This document shows positions 27,486 to 35,355 of a stretch of 64,000 bases of DNA, piece by piece; position 1 is the stretch's first letter, and each line of letters begins with the position of its first letter. Source of the stretch: JAGNNV01 sp031412915 (GTDB lineage: Bacteria; Acidobacteriota; Vicinamibacteria; Fen-336; JAGNNV01); contig JANODX010000157.1 in assembly GCA_031412915.1 (NCBI GenBank), positions 1 to 64,000 on the forward strand, written 5' to 3'. The notes beneath the pieces were generated by a model. That model made no database searches, was not told where the DNA came from, and saw only the letters and a program-made list of their open reading frames with translations. The translations under genes were made by a program, and so were the position numbers.

Positions 27486-28867
27486 TCACGAAGAATGCGC
27501 CCTCTGACGCGCTCGCTTTCTTCGGCGCCACCGGAGACCTGGCCTACAAGAAGATCTTTCCGGCGCTGCAGTCGATGGCCGGGCGGGGGCAACTCACGTT
27601 CCCGGTCATCGGTGTAGCCAAGTCAGGCTGGAATCTCGAGAAGCTGGTCGAGCGGGCCAGGGCCAGTGTCACCGCCTATGGCGGCCTGAAGGAGGATGCG
27701 TTCAAGATCCTGGTCTCGAAGCTGCGGTACGTCGATGGCGACTATGCCGCGAGCGAGACGTTCACTCAGCTGAAGTCCGTGCTGGACGCGGAGGGAGCGT
27801 CGCGCCCGACGCACTACCTGGCCATTCCGCCGAGCCTCTTCCCGACCGTCATCCAGAAGCTCGCGGACTCGAACTGCCACGTCGATGGGCGGGTGGTGGT
27901 GGAGAAGCCTTTCGGTCGCGACCTGGCCTCCGCTCGGGCGTTGAACGAGGTGGTCCACAAGGTCTTCGACGAATCGGCGATCTACCGTATCGACCACTAT
28001 CTCGGGAAAGAGGCGGTTCAGAACATCCTGTATTTCCGGTTCGGCAACTCGTTCCTCGAGCCGGTCTGGAATCGCAACTATGTCGAGAGCGTCCAGATCA
28101 CCATGGCCGAAAGCTTCGGGGTCAGCGGTCGCGGCAAGTTCTACGATGAGACCGGGATCTTTCGCGACGTCATCCAGAACCACCTTCTTCAGGTGGTCGG
28201 TTTCCTCGCCATGGAGCCCCCATCCTCGTCCAGTCCCGACGCGATTCGCGACGAGCAGGCGAAGGTCCTGCGCACGGTTCGCACCCTGGAAAAGGCCAAT
28301 ATGGTGCGGGGCCAGTTCCGGGGCTATCGGGATGAGCCCGGCGTGGCCAGGGACTCATACATCGGCACCTACGCGGCCCTGAAACTCTACGTCGATTCGT
28401 GGCGCTGGGCGGGGGTGCCGTTCTTCGTCCGCGCCGGCAAGTCGCTTCATAAGACGGTGACGGAAGTGGTGGTCGAGCTGAAGACGCCGCCGCAGGTGGT
28501 GTTCCACGAGCCCTCGTTCTCCAAGGGTAACTACGTCAGGTTCCGTCTCGGCCCGGACGTTCAGATCGCGATCGGGGCTCGGGCCAAGCGGTCGGGCGAC
28601 GGCATGGCGGGACGGCCGGTCGAGCTGGCCGTGGTGCAACAGAGCACCGGGGACGAGATGGACGCCTACGAGAGGCTGTTGGGCGATGCCATGGAAGGCG
28701 ACGCCACCCTGTTCGCGCGCTACGACACGGTCGAGGCGGCGTGGCGCATTGTCGACGAAGTGATTCACAGCGCGAGCGACCTCTGGGAGTACGAACCGGG
28801 CACCTGGGGGCCGCCCCAGGCCGATAAACTGGTCGTCGATGTGGGTGGGTGGCACATACCGCAATGA
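27482..28867 (+). CDS. zwf: Glucose-6-phosphate dehydrogenase
   Basis: 461 aa. The N-terminal nucleotide-binding GATGDLAYKK, VEKPFGRDL, the substrate-binding IDHYLGKEAVQN (catalytic His) and VPFFVRAGKSL are all present. It produces 6-phosphogluconolactone, the substrate of the pgl gene product encoded 2 kb away on the other strand. Start overlaps gnd by 4 bases and stop overlaps the glucokinase start by 4 bases, indicating one transcript. Confidence 0.97.
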   Translation: MITKNAPSDALAFFGATGDLAYKKIFPALQSMAGRGQLTFPVIGVAKSGWNLEKLVERARASVTAYGGLKEDAFKILVSKLRYVDGDYAASETFTQLKSVLDAEGASRPTHYLAIPPSLFPTVIQKLADSNCHVDGRVVVEKPFGRDLASARALNEVVHKVFDESAIYRIDHYLGKEAVQNILYFRFGNSFLEPVWNRNYVESVQITMAESFGVSGRGKFYDETGIFRDVIQNHLLQVVGFLAMEPPSSSSPDAIRDEQAKVLRTVRTLEKANMVRGQFRGYRDEPGVARDSYIGTYAALKLYVDSWRWAGVPFFVRAGKSLHKTVTEVVVELKTPPQVVFHEPSFSKGNYVRFRLGPDVQIAIGARAKRSGDGMAGRPVELAVVQQSTGDEMDAYERLLGDAMEGDATLFARYDTVEAAWRIVDEVIHSASDLWEYEPGTWGPPQADKLVVDVGGWHIPQ

Positions 28868-29574
28868 GCAAACGGGTTCTCGTACTTGACGTGGGCGGAA
28901 CGAATCTCAAGCTTCTGTTGAGCGGAGAGAAGGAGCCCACCAAGGTTCCATCGGGTACAAGCTTCACCCCCCGCGCGCTGGTGGCGGCGGTGAAGCGGGT
29001 CATGGCCGACAAGCCCTACGATGTCGTGTCGATAGGCTTTCCGGCCGCGATCATGAACGGAAAGATCGCTCAGGAGCCCTACAATCTCGGCCGGGGCTGG
29101 GTCAAGTTCGACTTCGAGAAGGCCCTGGGCAAGCCCGTGAAACTCATAAACGATGCCGCCATGCAGGCTCTGGGCAGCTACGAAGGCGGGACGATGTTGT
29201 TCCTCGGTCTGGGCACCGGTCTGGGAGCCGCCCTGGTCGTCAACGGCCAGGTGGCGCCACTTGAAATCGCGCACTTGCCTTATCGGAAGGGCGAGTACGA
29301 GGATTACGTCGGTCTGCGCGGCTATGAGAGGTGCGGAAAGAAGAAGTGGCGGGAGCACGTTGCCACCATCGCCGCTCTCCTCCAGAAGGCGCTGGTCGCG
29401 GACTACGTGGTGCTGGGCGGCGGCCAGACGAAGCTCCTGAAGGACATGCCTCCGGGCTGCCGGCGCGGAGACAATTTCAACGCCTTCAAGGGCGGGCAGC
29501 GAGTGTGGGAGCCGGTCAAGGCCGATCGCGAGGTGGGGCCGAACGCGAACCCGTCCCGAAGCGAGCCACAATAA
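28864..29574 (+). CDS. ppgK: ROK-family glucokinase, polyphosphate-glucokinase-like
   Basis: 236 aa from ATG 28864, overlapping the zwf stop. The phosphate loop VLVLDVGGTNLKLLLSG, IGFPAAI, the catalytic INDAAMQAL (Asp) and LGLGTGLGAALVV are typical of ROK kinases. The short length, YEDYVG followed by KKKWREHV and the late VVLGGGQTK resemble polyphosphate glucokinases. It should make glucose 6-phosphate for the enzymes encoded upstream. Use of polyphosphate rather than ATP is inferred. The TAA stop at 29572-29574 abuts the 3' end of a small RNA on the other strand. Confidence 0.8.
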   Translation: MSKRVLVLDVGGTNLKLLLSGEKEPTKVPSGTSFTPRALVAAVKRVMADKPYDVVSIGFPAAIMNGKIAQEPYNLGRGWVKFDFEKALGKPVKLINDAAMQALGSYEGGTMLFLGLGTGLGAALVVNGQVAPLEIAHLPYRKGEYEDYVGLRGYERCGKKKWREHVATIAALLQKALVADYVVLGGGQTKLLKDMPPGCRRGDNFNAFKGGQRVWEPVKADREVGPNANPSRSEPQ

Positions 29575-29626
29575 AAAGGGCCTGGCGTCGGCCCCGACGA
29601 TGCGGGGACGCGAACAAGCCAGGCCC
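29573..29626 (-). terminator. Intrinsic terminator of the candidate small RNA
   Basis: On the minus strand, GGGCCTGGC (29626-29618) pairs perfectly with GCCAGGCCC (29586-29578) and is followed by TTTTTATT. An inner CCCCG/CGGGG stem extends the hairpin. On the plus strand there is no T-run, so it serves the minus strand only. Confidence 0.75.
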
Positions 29627-29849
29627 GGGTGGGACCCGTTTCTAGCGGGATCCCTGGCCGTCTCGCTAGACGGCTCTGGTTACTTCAAGCTCCCCTCGGT
29701 GCGCCGTGTGGCGCTCGAGGGGCCGTTGTGCTCCGGTGGAGCTTCATTGGACATGCGGTGTTTTTCGCTACTTAGCGCCTCCCGTACGGTTAGAGGTTTC
29801 TGTGCGACCTTTGTCTCTCGGTTTCCCACCGCAACGTTGGGTCACCGGC
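29573..29849 (-). ncRNA. Candidate structured small RNA (about 277 nt), unknown class
   Basis: The gene-free interval between ppgK and the pilin gene reads on the minus strand as a promoter, a series of strong hairpins and an intrinsic terminator. A long-range helix near the 5' end pairs bases 29843-29847 with 29756-29760 (CGGTG/CACCG). Bases 29849-29854 also pair with 29744-29749. Local hairpins follow at 29730-29742 (GCTCC/GGAGC), 29692-29722 (CCCCTCG/CGAGGGG with an inner GCGCC/GGCGC stem), 29657-29674 (perfect 7-bp stem) and 29631-29654. It shows none of the signature sequences of tmRNA, RNase P, SRP or 6S RNA that I know. No convincing coding frame is present. Confidence 0.6.
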
Positions 29850-29855
29850 AATGAG

Positions 29856-29885
29856 AATTTGCGCCTCTTGCCCGGTCGATGTCAA
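29856..29885 (-). promoter_or_regulatory. Promoter of the candidate small RNA
   Basis: A perfect TTGACA -35 (bases 29885-29880 on the minus strand) is followed after 18 bases by CAAATT (29861-29856), a weak -10. Predicted transcript start is about 29849, next to the long-range helix of the RNA. The upstream side is A-rich on this strand (runs of A at 29886-29910), which could act as an UP-like element. Confidence 0.55.
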
Positions 29886-29967
29886 GGTTTTTTTGCGATT
29901 TTTTGGGATGGTGGCAACGGACTTATTGCCCTGAACCGGAGACGACCCTGTCCCGAACCCCGTCCGA

Positions 29968-30372
29968 CTACTGGATGGTGGGGCAGTTTCCGTTCATCAC
30001 CGGAATCGAGCCGTCGGTCGTGAAACAGATTCGGCCCGTCCCGTCTATCGAGAAGCCGCGAACACCGGTTACGTTCTGAGTCATCGGCGTGGCCCAGTAG
30101 ACGCCATTGGTGCAGCCCCGCAGGTAACCCGACTTGGTGGCGCTCCAGGCCCCCAGGGGCGACGGGCATACCAGGGGAGCACCCTCGCTGTTCCCTTGCA
30201 TGGTCTTCGTGCCCGCCTCGCGAAGATCGGAAAGGGCGGCGGCCTCGTTGGCCCAGATTCGCGAGGGGAGCAGGTCGGGGAGAGCAAGGGCGACCAGAAA
30301 GCCGATCATGGCCATCACGACCAGAATCTCGATGAGGGTGAAGCCCTGCGCGGCTTCTCGCCGGGTCTGCAT
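29968..30372 (-). CDS. Type IV pilin-like/pseudopilin protein
   Basis: 134 aa from ATG 30372. A short basic leader MQTRREAAQG precedes FTLIEILVVMAMIGFLVALALP, the prepilin peptidase site (cleavage after Gly10, Phe at +1, Glu at +5) and its hydrophobic helix. The C-terminal domain contains a Cys-rich stretch (VCPSPLG, RGCTNG, RICFTTDG, NGNCP) suggesting disulfides. It lies 10 bases after rpe and is probably co-transcribed with pgl and rpe. No assembly ATPase or peptidase gene is adjacent, so it may be a minor or orphan pilin. Confidence 0.85.
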   Translation of the reverse strand: MQTRREAAQGFTLIEILVVMAMIGFLVALALPDLLPSRIWANEAAALSDLREAGTKTMQGNSEGAPLVCPSPLGAWSATKSGYLRGCTNGVYWATPMTQNVTGVRGFSIDGTGRICFTTDGSIPVMNGNCPTIQ

Positions 30373-30382
30373 CCCCTTGGAC

Positions 30383-31072
30383 CTATCGATAAGGATGGGT
30401 GAGGGCGTGAATGGCCGCGTCGAGGATTCGCTTCGAGCCGGCGGCGACTCCGTCCTTCGCCCCGAACACCGCCGAGCCTGCGACCAGCACGCGCGCGCCC
30501 GCGGAGACCACGCGCGGCGCGGTGAGCGCATCGATGCCGCCGTCGACTTCGAGCTCGCAGTTCGGGTTCACGTTGTCGATCATTTCGCGGATACGGCGGA
30601 TCTTCGGAAGAGTGCTCTCGATGAACTTCTGGCCGCCGAAGCCCGGGTTGACGGTCATGACCAGGACGAGGTCGAGGTCGGCGATGATCTCTTCGAGGGC
30701 GGTCTCAGAAGTCGCCGGGTTCAGCACCACCCCGGCCTTCTTTCCCAGGTCCTTGATCCGATGGACGGTCCGGTGCAGGTGGATGGCGCCTTCGGGATGG
30801 ACGATCATCGTGTCGGCCCCCGCGGCCGCGAACTCCGAGGCATAGCGGGCGGGGTCTTCGATCATCAAGTGGCACTCGAGAGGGAGCGAGGTCGCCCTCC
30901 GCAGGGAGGCCACCACCACCGGGCCGATCGTGATGTTCGGAACGAAGTGGCCGTCCATCACGTCTACGTGGATGCGATCGGCTCCCGCGGCCTGCGCTTC
31001 CTTCACCGCTTCCCCCAGACGTGCGAAGTCGGCGGAGAGGATGGAGGGCGCGAGCTTGATTGCGCTCGTCAT
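30383..31072 (-). CDS. rpe: Ribulose-phosphate 3-epimerase
   Basis: 229 aa TIM barrel. APSILSADFARL, HVDVMDGHFVPNITIGP, HLMIEDP, MTVNPGFGGQKF and EVDGGI supply the metal and catalytic residues. It interconverts ribulose 5-phosphate and xylulose 5-phosphate. It overlaps the pgl stop by 4 bases and faces the zwf arm of the same pathway. Confidence 0.96.
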   Translation of the reverse strand: MTSAIKLAPSILSADFARLGEAVKEAQAAGADRIHVDVMDGHFVPNITIGPVVVASLRRATSLPLECHLMIEDPARYASEFAAAGADTMIVHPEGAIHLHRTVHRIKDLGKKAGVVLNPATSETALEEIIADLDLVLVMTVNPGFGGQKFIESTLPKIRRIREMIDNVNPNCELEVDGGIDALTAPRVVSAGARVLVAGSAVFGAKDGVAAGSKRILDAAIHALTHPYR

Positions 31073-31851
31073 GACGCGTGGGGGAGGCTTTGCGGAACCT
31101 CGGGTCGCATCGCAAGGTTAGCGGCGGCGGCGCGGTCGACCAGCCACACAAGATCGCCTTCCGTGGGCGCGATCATCTGCGAAGGGAACTGAGCCTCGTC
31201 GCGCGCTCCTTCCAGAACGCTCCGGAGCGGCTCTTTCTTGTCGCCCCCGGCGACGAGGAAGACGACGCAGCGCGCGGCGTTGATCAGGGGCGCGGTCAGA
31301 GTCAGGCGCTGGGTCTTCTGGGCGGGAACGTCGTTGTCGACCACCCACGAGCGGGCTTCAGTGAGCGCCTTCGTGTGAGGAAACAGCGAGGCGGTGTGCC
31401 CGTCCTTGCCCATGCCGAGGAGAACCAGGTCGAAGCGGGGGAGGACTGAGCCCTTAGGGACGGCGAACACCCTCGCGATGGTGTCCTCGTATTCCCGCGC
31501 GGCCTGCTTCAGATCAGCGTTCTCGCCCGTCATCCGATGCACCTGAGAGTCCGGCACGGGAACGTGGGCCAAGAGGGCCAGGCGGGCGGTGTTGAAGTTC
31601 GAGTCCGGATGACCTGGGGGGACGGAGCGTTCGTCGCCGAAGAAGACGTGGGTGGCGCCCCAGTCGACCGTGCTCGCCAGGGTTGGCTGGGCGAGCAACT
31701 CGAAGGTTCGCCGCGGCGTCGAGCCCCCGGCAAGCGCCACCTTGAATGCGCCGCGGGCCTCGATCGCGGCCCGGGCCCGGCGAACGAATTCGTGAGCGGC
31801 GAACTGAGCCACCGCCTCGGCGTCTTCGAACCCAAGGATCACGCGCGGCAC
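31069..31851 (-). CDS. pgl: 6-phosphogluconolactonase
   Basis: 260 aa of the DevB/SOL type. ALAGGSTPRRTFELLA, the block containing VFFGDERSVPPGHPDSNF, and LLGMGKDGHTASLFPH are the family signatures. It hydrolyses the Zwf product to 6-phosphogluconate. With rpe and the pilin it forms a minus-strand operon convergent with the zwf operon, so the pathway genes are split between two facing transcripts. Confidence 0.95.
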   Translation of the reverse strand: MPRVILGFEDAEAVAQFAAHEFVRRARAAIEARGAFKVALAGGSTPRRTFELLAQPTLASTVDWGATHVFFGDERSVPPGHPDSNFNTARLALLAHVPVPDSQVHRMTGENADLKQAAREYEDTIARVFAVPKGSVLPRFDLVLLGMGKDGHTASLFPHTKALTEARSWVVDNDVPAQKTQRLTLTAPLINAARCVVFLVAGGDKKEPLRSVLEGARDEAQFPSQMIAPTEGDLVWLVDRAAAANLAMRPEVPQSLPHAS

Positions 31852-31912
31852 GCTTGGAATGATAGCTCCGGGCTGGAGAACCCGACTGGCGGCTGCCGAG
31901 GCCCCGCCCGGA

Positions 31913-32842
31913 CTACGAAAGGGCCGCCTTGTACAAGGCCAGCAGCTTCGCCCATGCCTGCTCGGCCTCCGGTTTGCTGTAGATCGGCGCTCCGTTCGCT
32001 CCCGCCGGCATGTCGGTCATGCACCAGCCATGCTGGGCCGTCGAAAAAAGCTCGACCTCGACCGGGACTTTGGCGACTTCGAACGCCTCTTTCAATTTGA
32101 CCTTCGCATCGGGCTGGCGGGAGTCGTCGTTCGCGGCCACCGCAAAGTACATCCGGGCCTTGATCTTCGGGGCCAGAAGATGAGGACTGTCGGGCTTGTC
32201 CGTCACCAGGCCGCCGCCGTGAAAAGAGGCGCCGGCGCCGATCCGGTCGGGAAACGCGGCCGCCGTTCGCACCACCAGCGGCCCGCCCATGCAGTAGCCC
32301 TGGGTTCCGATCTTCTTCGCCTTGTTCACTTCCTTCTGCGCGTCCAGGAAGGCGATGTAGGCGCCCGCGTCTTTCTCCGGATTTCCGGGCGCGTTCACGG
32401 AGCCCATCAATGGCCGCAGCCTCGCCATGTCGTCGGCGCTCTGGAAGTTGAAGGTGGAAGCGTCGGTGAAGGGAGCCTTGGAGATTCGGTAGAAGGGATT
32501 CGGCACCAGGACGGAATAGCCAAGGGCGGCGAGGCGCCTGGCCATGGCGCGCGTGGCCGGCCGCAGGCCGAACGCATCGGGCCAGAGCAGGACGCCTGGG
32601 TGGGAACCGGTCTTCGGATGCACGAAGGCGGCGTCGCAGGTCCCGTCCGGAGTCTTGATCTCGACCTCGGTCTCGACCACCGCGGCCTCCTCGCCGGCCC
32701 CCCGGGTCGCGGTCGCGACCGCCACGCCCGCGGCAACCGAGAGGGCCACGAAATCACGCCGTCCTATATCGGTCGTCTCCACGTCCTGTAGCTTCTGCTG
32801 TCCCTCGCGGCTTTGCAGATCGCCCTTCTTCTTGTTTGGCAA
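31913..32842 (-). CDS. Dienelactone hydrolase-family protein, Tat-exported
   Basis: 309 aa from TTG 32842, placed by GAGGAGAGG about 4 bases upstream; no ATG is available near it. A twin-arginine segment (IGRRDFVALSVAAG) lies about 28 residues in. The alpha/beta-hydrolase core has nucleophile Cys in GYCMGG and His in AQHGWCM; the Asp is in ANDDSRQP. A Cys nucleophile is typical of dienelactone hydrolases. The natural substrate is unclear, as homologues act on many esters and lactones. Confidence 0.85.
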   Translation of the reverse strand: MPNKKKGDLQSREGQQKLQDVETTDIGRRDFVALSVAAGVAVATATRGAGEEAAVVETEVEIKTPDGTCDAAFVHPKTGSHPGVLLWPDAFGLRPATRAMARRLAALGYSVLVPNPFYRISKAPFTDASTFNFQSADDMARLRPLMGSVNAPGNPEKDAGAYIAFLDAQKEVNKAKKIGTQGYCMGGPLVVRTAAAFPDRIGAGASFHGGGLVTDKPDSPHLLAPKIKARMYFAVAANDDSRQPDAKVKLKEAFEVAKVPVEVELFSTAQHGWCMTDMPAGANGAPIYSKPEAEQAWAKLLALYKAALS

Positions 32843-32906
32843 GGTGCCTCTCCTCTGGTGAAAAGAGTATGGCACGGGTCGGGGGCCTTGGACTTGCCCG
32901 CCCCGG

Positions 32907-34169
32907 CTAGAAGGTCAGACGCCAGGAAAGTGTGCCCAGGACCTCGGTCATGCGGGGAGGGAGGCCGAGGTCAGGGCGATTGGCGTGGGTGCTGTCGATG
33001 CGCAACACCTCTACGCAGATTCGGTGACGCGTGGCGGGGAGATAGGCGTACGCGAACGTCCACGCCGTTCCGGAGTCGTCGTTTGGATCCTCGATCTTGA
33101 AGTCGTCGCGGTCGCGCACTCGAAAGGAATCGTAGCGCAGGGTGGTCCGATGCTTCCCTCCCGCGTCGGCCGCCCATGAGGCGAGCACGTAGGCGGCCTG
33201 AAATCGCGCCACCACCGCGTTGCGGTTTCCCGAAGCGAGGCCCATCCGGGTCTCTCCGTCGAGGCCTTGAACGAGGAACTCCAGGGGGCCAAGGGTGCGC
33301 GAGGCGCCGAGCGCCCAGTAGCCTGTCCGCCAGGCGTACTGCTCTCCATTGAAGGCCGCGGGATTCGCGGTCGGCGGCTGATACAGCGCCTTCAATCGAT
33401 ACTGCTCATGCGTCACCGTCGCTCCCGCCGACCACGACCAGCGGAAGTCGACTTCGCGCAAGGGCTGGACGTGAAGCGGCTGATCCGGGAACATGCCCGA
33501 CGGTTTGAACGACGCGAGCGCGGGGAGCGGCAGTCGATCGCCGAAGCCGCTGGTTCGATCGTGCAGAGCGAAGCCCCGCCACGCCAGGAGCGTCCCGTTC
33601 GGGTCGTTGGCCCGGGTCACGGCGCCGAAGACGCGCGCATGCGCTTCGTTTCCGATGCGGAGCACCGGTCCCGCCTCGACGCCGAGGCTCCGCACCTCCT
33701 CACCGATCCATGAATTGATAGCGGAAAAAGTCGTGGTGTACGGGGACTGCCAGGCGAGGTCGGTGTTTTCCAGGGAAACCGAGGGAAAGAAGAGTCCGGC
33801 CCGAATATCAAGGGACACCCGGTCGGACAGGACGGGAGAGTAGCGAGCCAGGGCTTCCACAAGGTCCACCCGTCTCTCGAAATTATGTTCCGCGTCGACG
33901 CTCGCATGGAGTCGGACGGTCAGATCCGGGCGGAGTTCGAAGCGCCCGAGGAGTGCTGCCTGGGCGAGTGTCGCCTGCAGGACGCGCGGTTCGTGGCCAT
34001 AGCGCGTCTTCCCCAGGCCGCCGTCCAGAAAACTCGCGGTCTCAGGTGTGGTCACCAACCGGCCGTCGAGAACGAGGTTGAACTTGAACCGATCGTCGGC
34101 GTCCACCGCTGGAGGAACGAGGGCCGCGAGGGCGAGGACGCAGAGGATGCGAAGTCTCTGGGTGGCCAT
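32907..34169 (-). CDS. Putative outer-membrane beta-barrel (porin-like) protein
   Basis: 420 aa from ATG 34169 with a short signal (MATQRLRILCVLALAALVPPAVDA). The rest alternates polar and hydrophobic residues in strand-length runs (for example TVRLHASVDAEHNF, RICVEVLRIDSTH). It ends in SWRLTF, with the terminal Phe expected of BAM substrates. No specific porin family is recognised. It starts 4 bases after the Dus stop, so it is probably the last gene of an mnmA-dus transcript. Confidence 0.65.
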   Translation of the reverse strand: MATQRLRILCVLALAALVPPAVDADDRFKFNLVLDGRLVTTPETASFLDGGLGKTRYGHEPRVLQATLAQAALLGRFELRPDLTVRLHASVDAEHNFERRVDLVEALARYSPVLSDRVSLDIRAGLFFPSVSLENTDLAWQSPYTTTFSAINSWIGEEVRSLGVEAGPVLRIGNEAHARVFGAVTRANDPNGTLLAWRGFALHDRTSGFGDRLPLPALASFKPSGMFPDQPLHVQPLREVDFRWSWSAGATVTHEQYRLKALYQPPTANPAAFNGEQYAWRTGYWALGASRTLGPLEFLVQGLDGETRMGLASGNRNAVVARFQAAYVLASWAADAGGKHRTTLRYDSFRVRDRDDFKIEDPNDDSGTAWTFAYAYLPATRHRICVEVLRIDSTHANRPDLGLPPRMTEVLGTLSWRLTF

Positions 34170-34173
34170 TTCC

Positions 34174-35355
34174 TTAGCCGCCGGAGTCCGCGGTCTCCGC
34201 CTCGGGACCGGGCGGGGTCGCGTCCTGCAGATGGTCGAGATACCCTTCGGGAAGCGCCACCTTCTGGGTGCCTCCGCTCTTCCCGCGCGAGACCCGGACG
34301 GCGGCCGGCGGAAACGGTGTTCGCGGATCCACCACGGCGATCGTCTCCTCGAGTTGGTCGAGAGACTCCACCTGCATGAGCGCGGCGCGGAGCGGCGCCG
34401 ATCCGGGAAAACACTTCGTGTACCAGGCCGAATGCTTCCGAAAAGCCCGCATGCCTGCGAGTTCGCCCATGAAGGCGGCGAGACCGCGGGCATGCTTCAT
34501 CATCGTCACCGTGATTTCACCAAAGTCCGGAGGGTCCTGCGGCTCGCGACCCGCGAACACGTCGGCGAGATCGCGGAACAGCCAGGGCCGGCCGAGACAG
34601 CCTCGCCCCACCACCACGCCATCGCATCCGGTCTGTCGCATCATCCGCAGAGCATCGTGAGCTTCCCATATGTCGCCGTTGCCGAGGACGGGGATGGTCC
34701 GGACGACTTCCTTGAGATCGGCGATGGCGGACCAGTCGGCCTCGCCGTCGTAGAGCTGAGCCGCGGTCCGGGCGTGCAGGGCGATGGCGGCGCAGCCCTC
34801 GCCCTCGGCGATCCGGCCGGTCTCGCGAAACGTGAGCAGATCGTCGTTGATGCCCTTGCGGAACTTGATGGTCAGGGGCGTCGAACCGGCCGAGCGCACG
34901 GCTGCGCTCACGATGCTGCGAAGAAGATTGGGCTTGAGAGGAAGGGCGGCGCCTCCGCCTTTGGACGTGACCTTGCGGACCGGGCAGCCGAAGTTCATGT
35001 CGATGTGGTCGACCCGGCCCTCCTCCACCAGGATCCGCACCGCCTGTCCCACGTAGTGCGGATCGACGCCGTAGAGCTGGAGGGACCTTACGGTTTCGTC
35101 GGGGCCGAAGCTCGCCAGCAGTTCGGTCTTCGGGTTGCCGTCGACCAGCGGCCGGGCCGTGATCATCTCGCTCACGTAGAGTCCGGCCCCGAACTCGCGG
35201 CAGATGGAGCGGAACGGCGGGTTGGTGACACCCGCCATCGGGGCGAGAACCACGGGGGGCGCGACCGCGATCGTCCCGATGGCGAGGGGCGAGAACTCGC
35301 CCGGGCGCGCGAGCGGAACCTCCCGGTTCAGGGGCGAGATGTAGGCGGGATTCAA
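34174..35355 (-). CDS. tRNA-dihydrouridine synthase (DusB-like)
   Basis: 393 aa from TTG 35355, whose TTGA overlaps the mnmA stop; a farther in-frame start would lie inside mnmA. FMN-enzyme motifs are LAPMAGVTNPPFR, the catalytic-Cys block NFGCPVRKV, FRKG, HART and VVVGRGCLGRPWLF. It reduces uridines in tRNA D-loops. The C-terminal 60 residues, rich in Pro and charged residues, exceed the usual Dus length (about 330). Confidence 0.93.
   Translation of the reverse strand: MNPAYISPLNREVPLARPGEFSPLAIGTIAVAPPVVLAPMAGVTNPPFRSICREFGAGLYVSEMITARPLVDGNPKTELLASFGPDETVRSLQLYGVDPHYVGQAVRILVEEGRVDHIDMNFGCPVRKVTSKGGGAALPLKPNLLRSIVSAAVRSAGSTPLTIKFRKGINDDLLTFRETGRIAEGEGCAAIALHARTAAQLYDGEADWSAIADLKEVVRTIPVLGNGDIWEAHDALRMMRQTGCDGVVVGRGCLGRPWLFRDLADVFAGREPQDPPDFGEITVTMMKHARGLAAFMGELAGMRAFRKHSAWYTKCFPGSAPLRAALMQVESLDQLEETIAVVDPRTPFPPAAVRVSRGKSGGTQKVALPEGYLDHLQDATPPGPEAETADSGG

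Noticed and set aside
29573..29849. Assignment of the structured RNA to tmRNA, RNase P, SRP or 6S RNA
   Set aside because: None of the conserved cores of these RNAs could be found, and consecutive hairpins do not fit the single long 6S helix.
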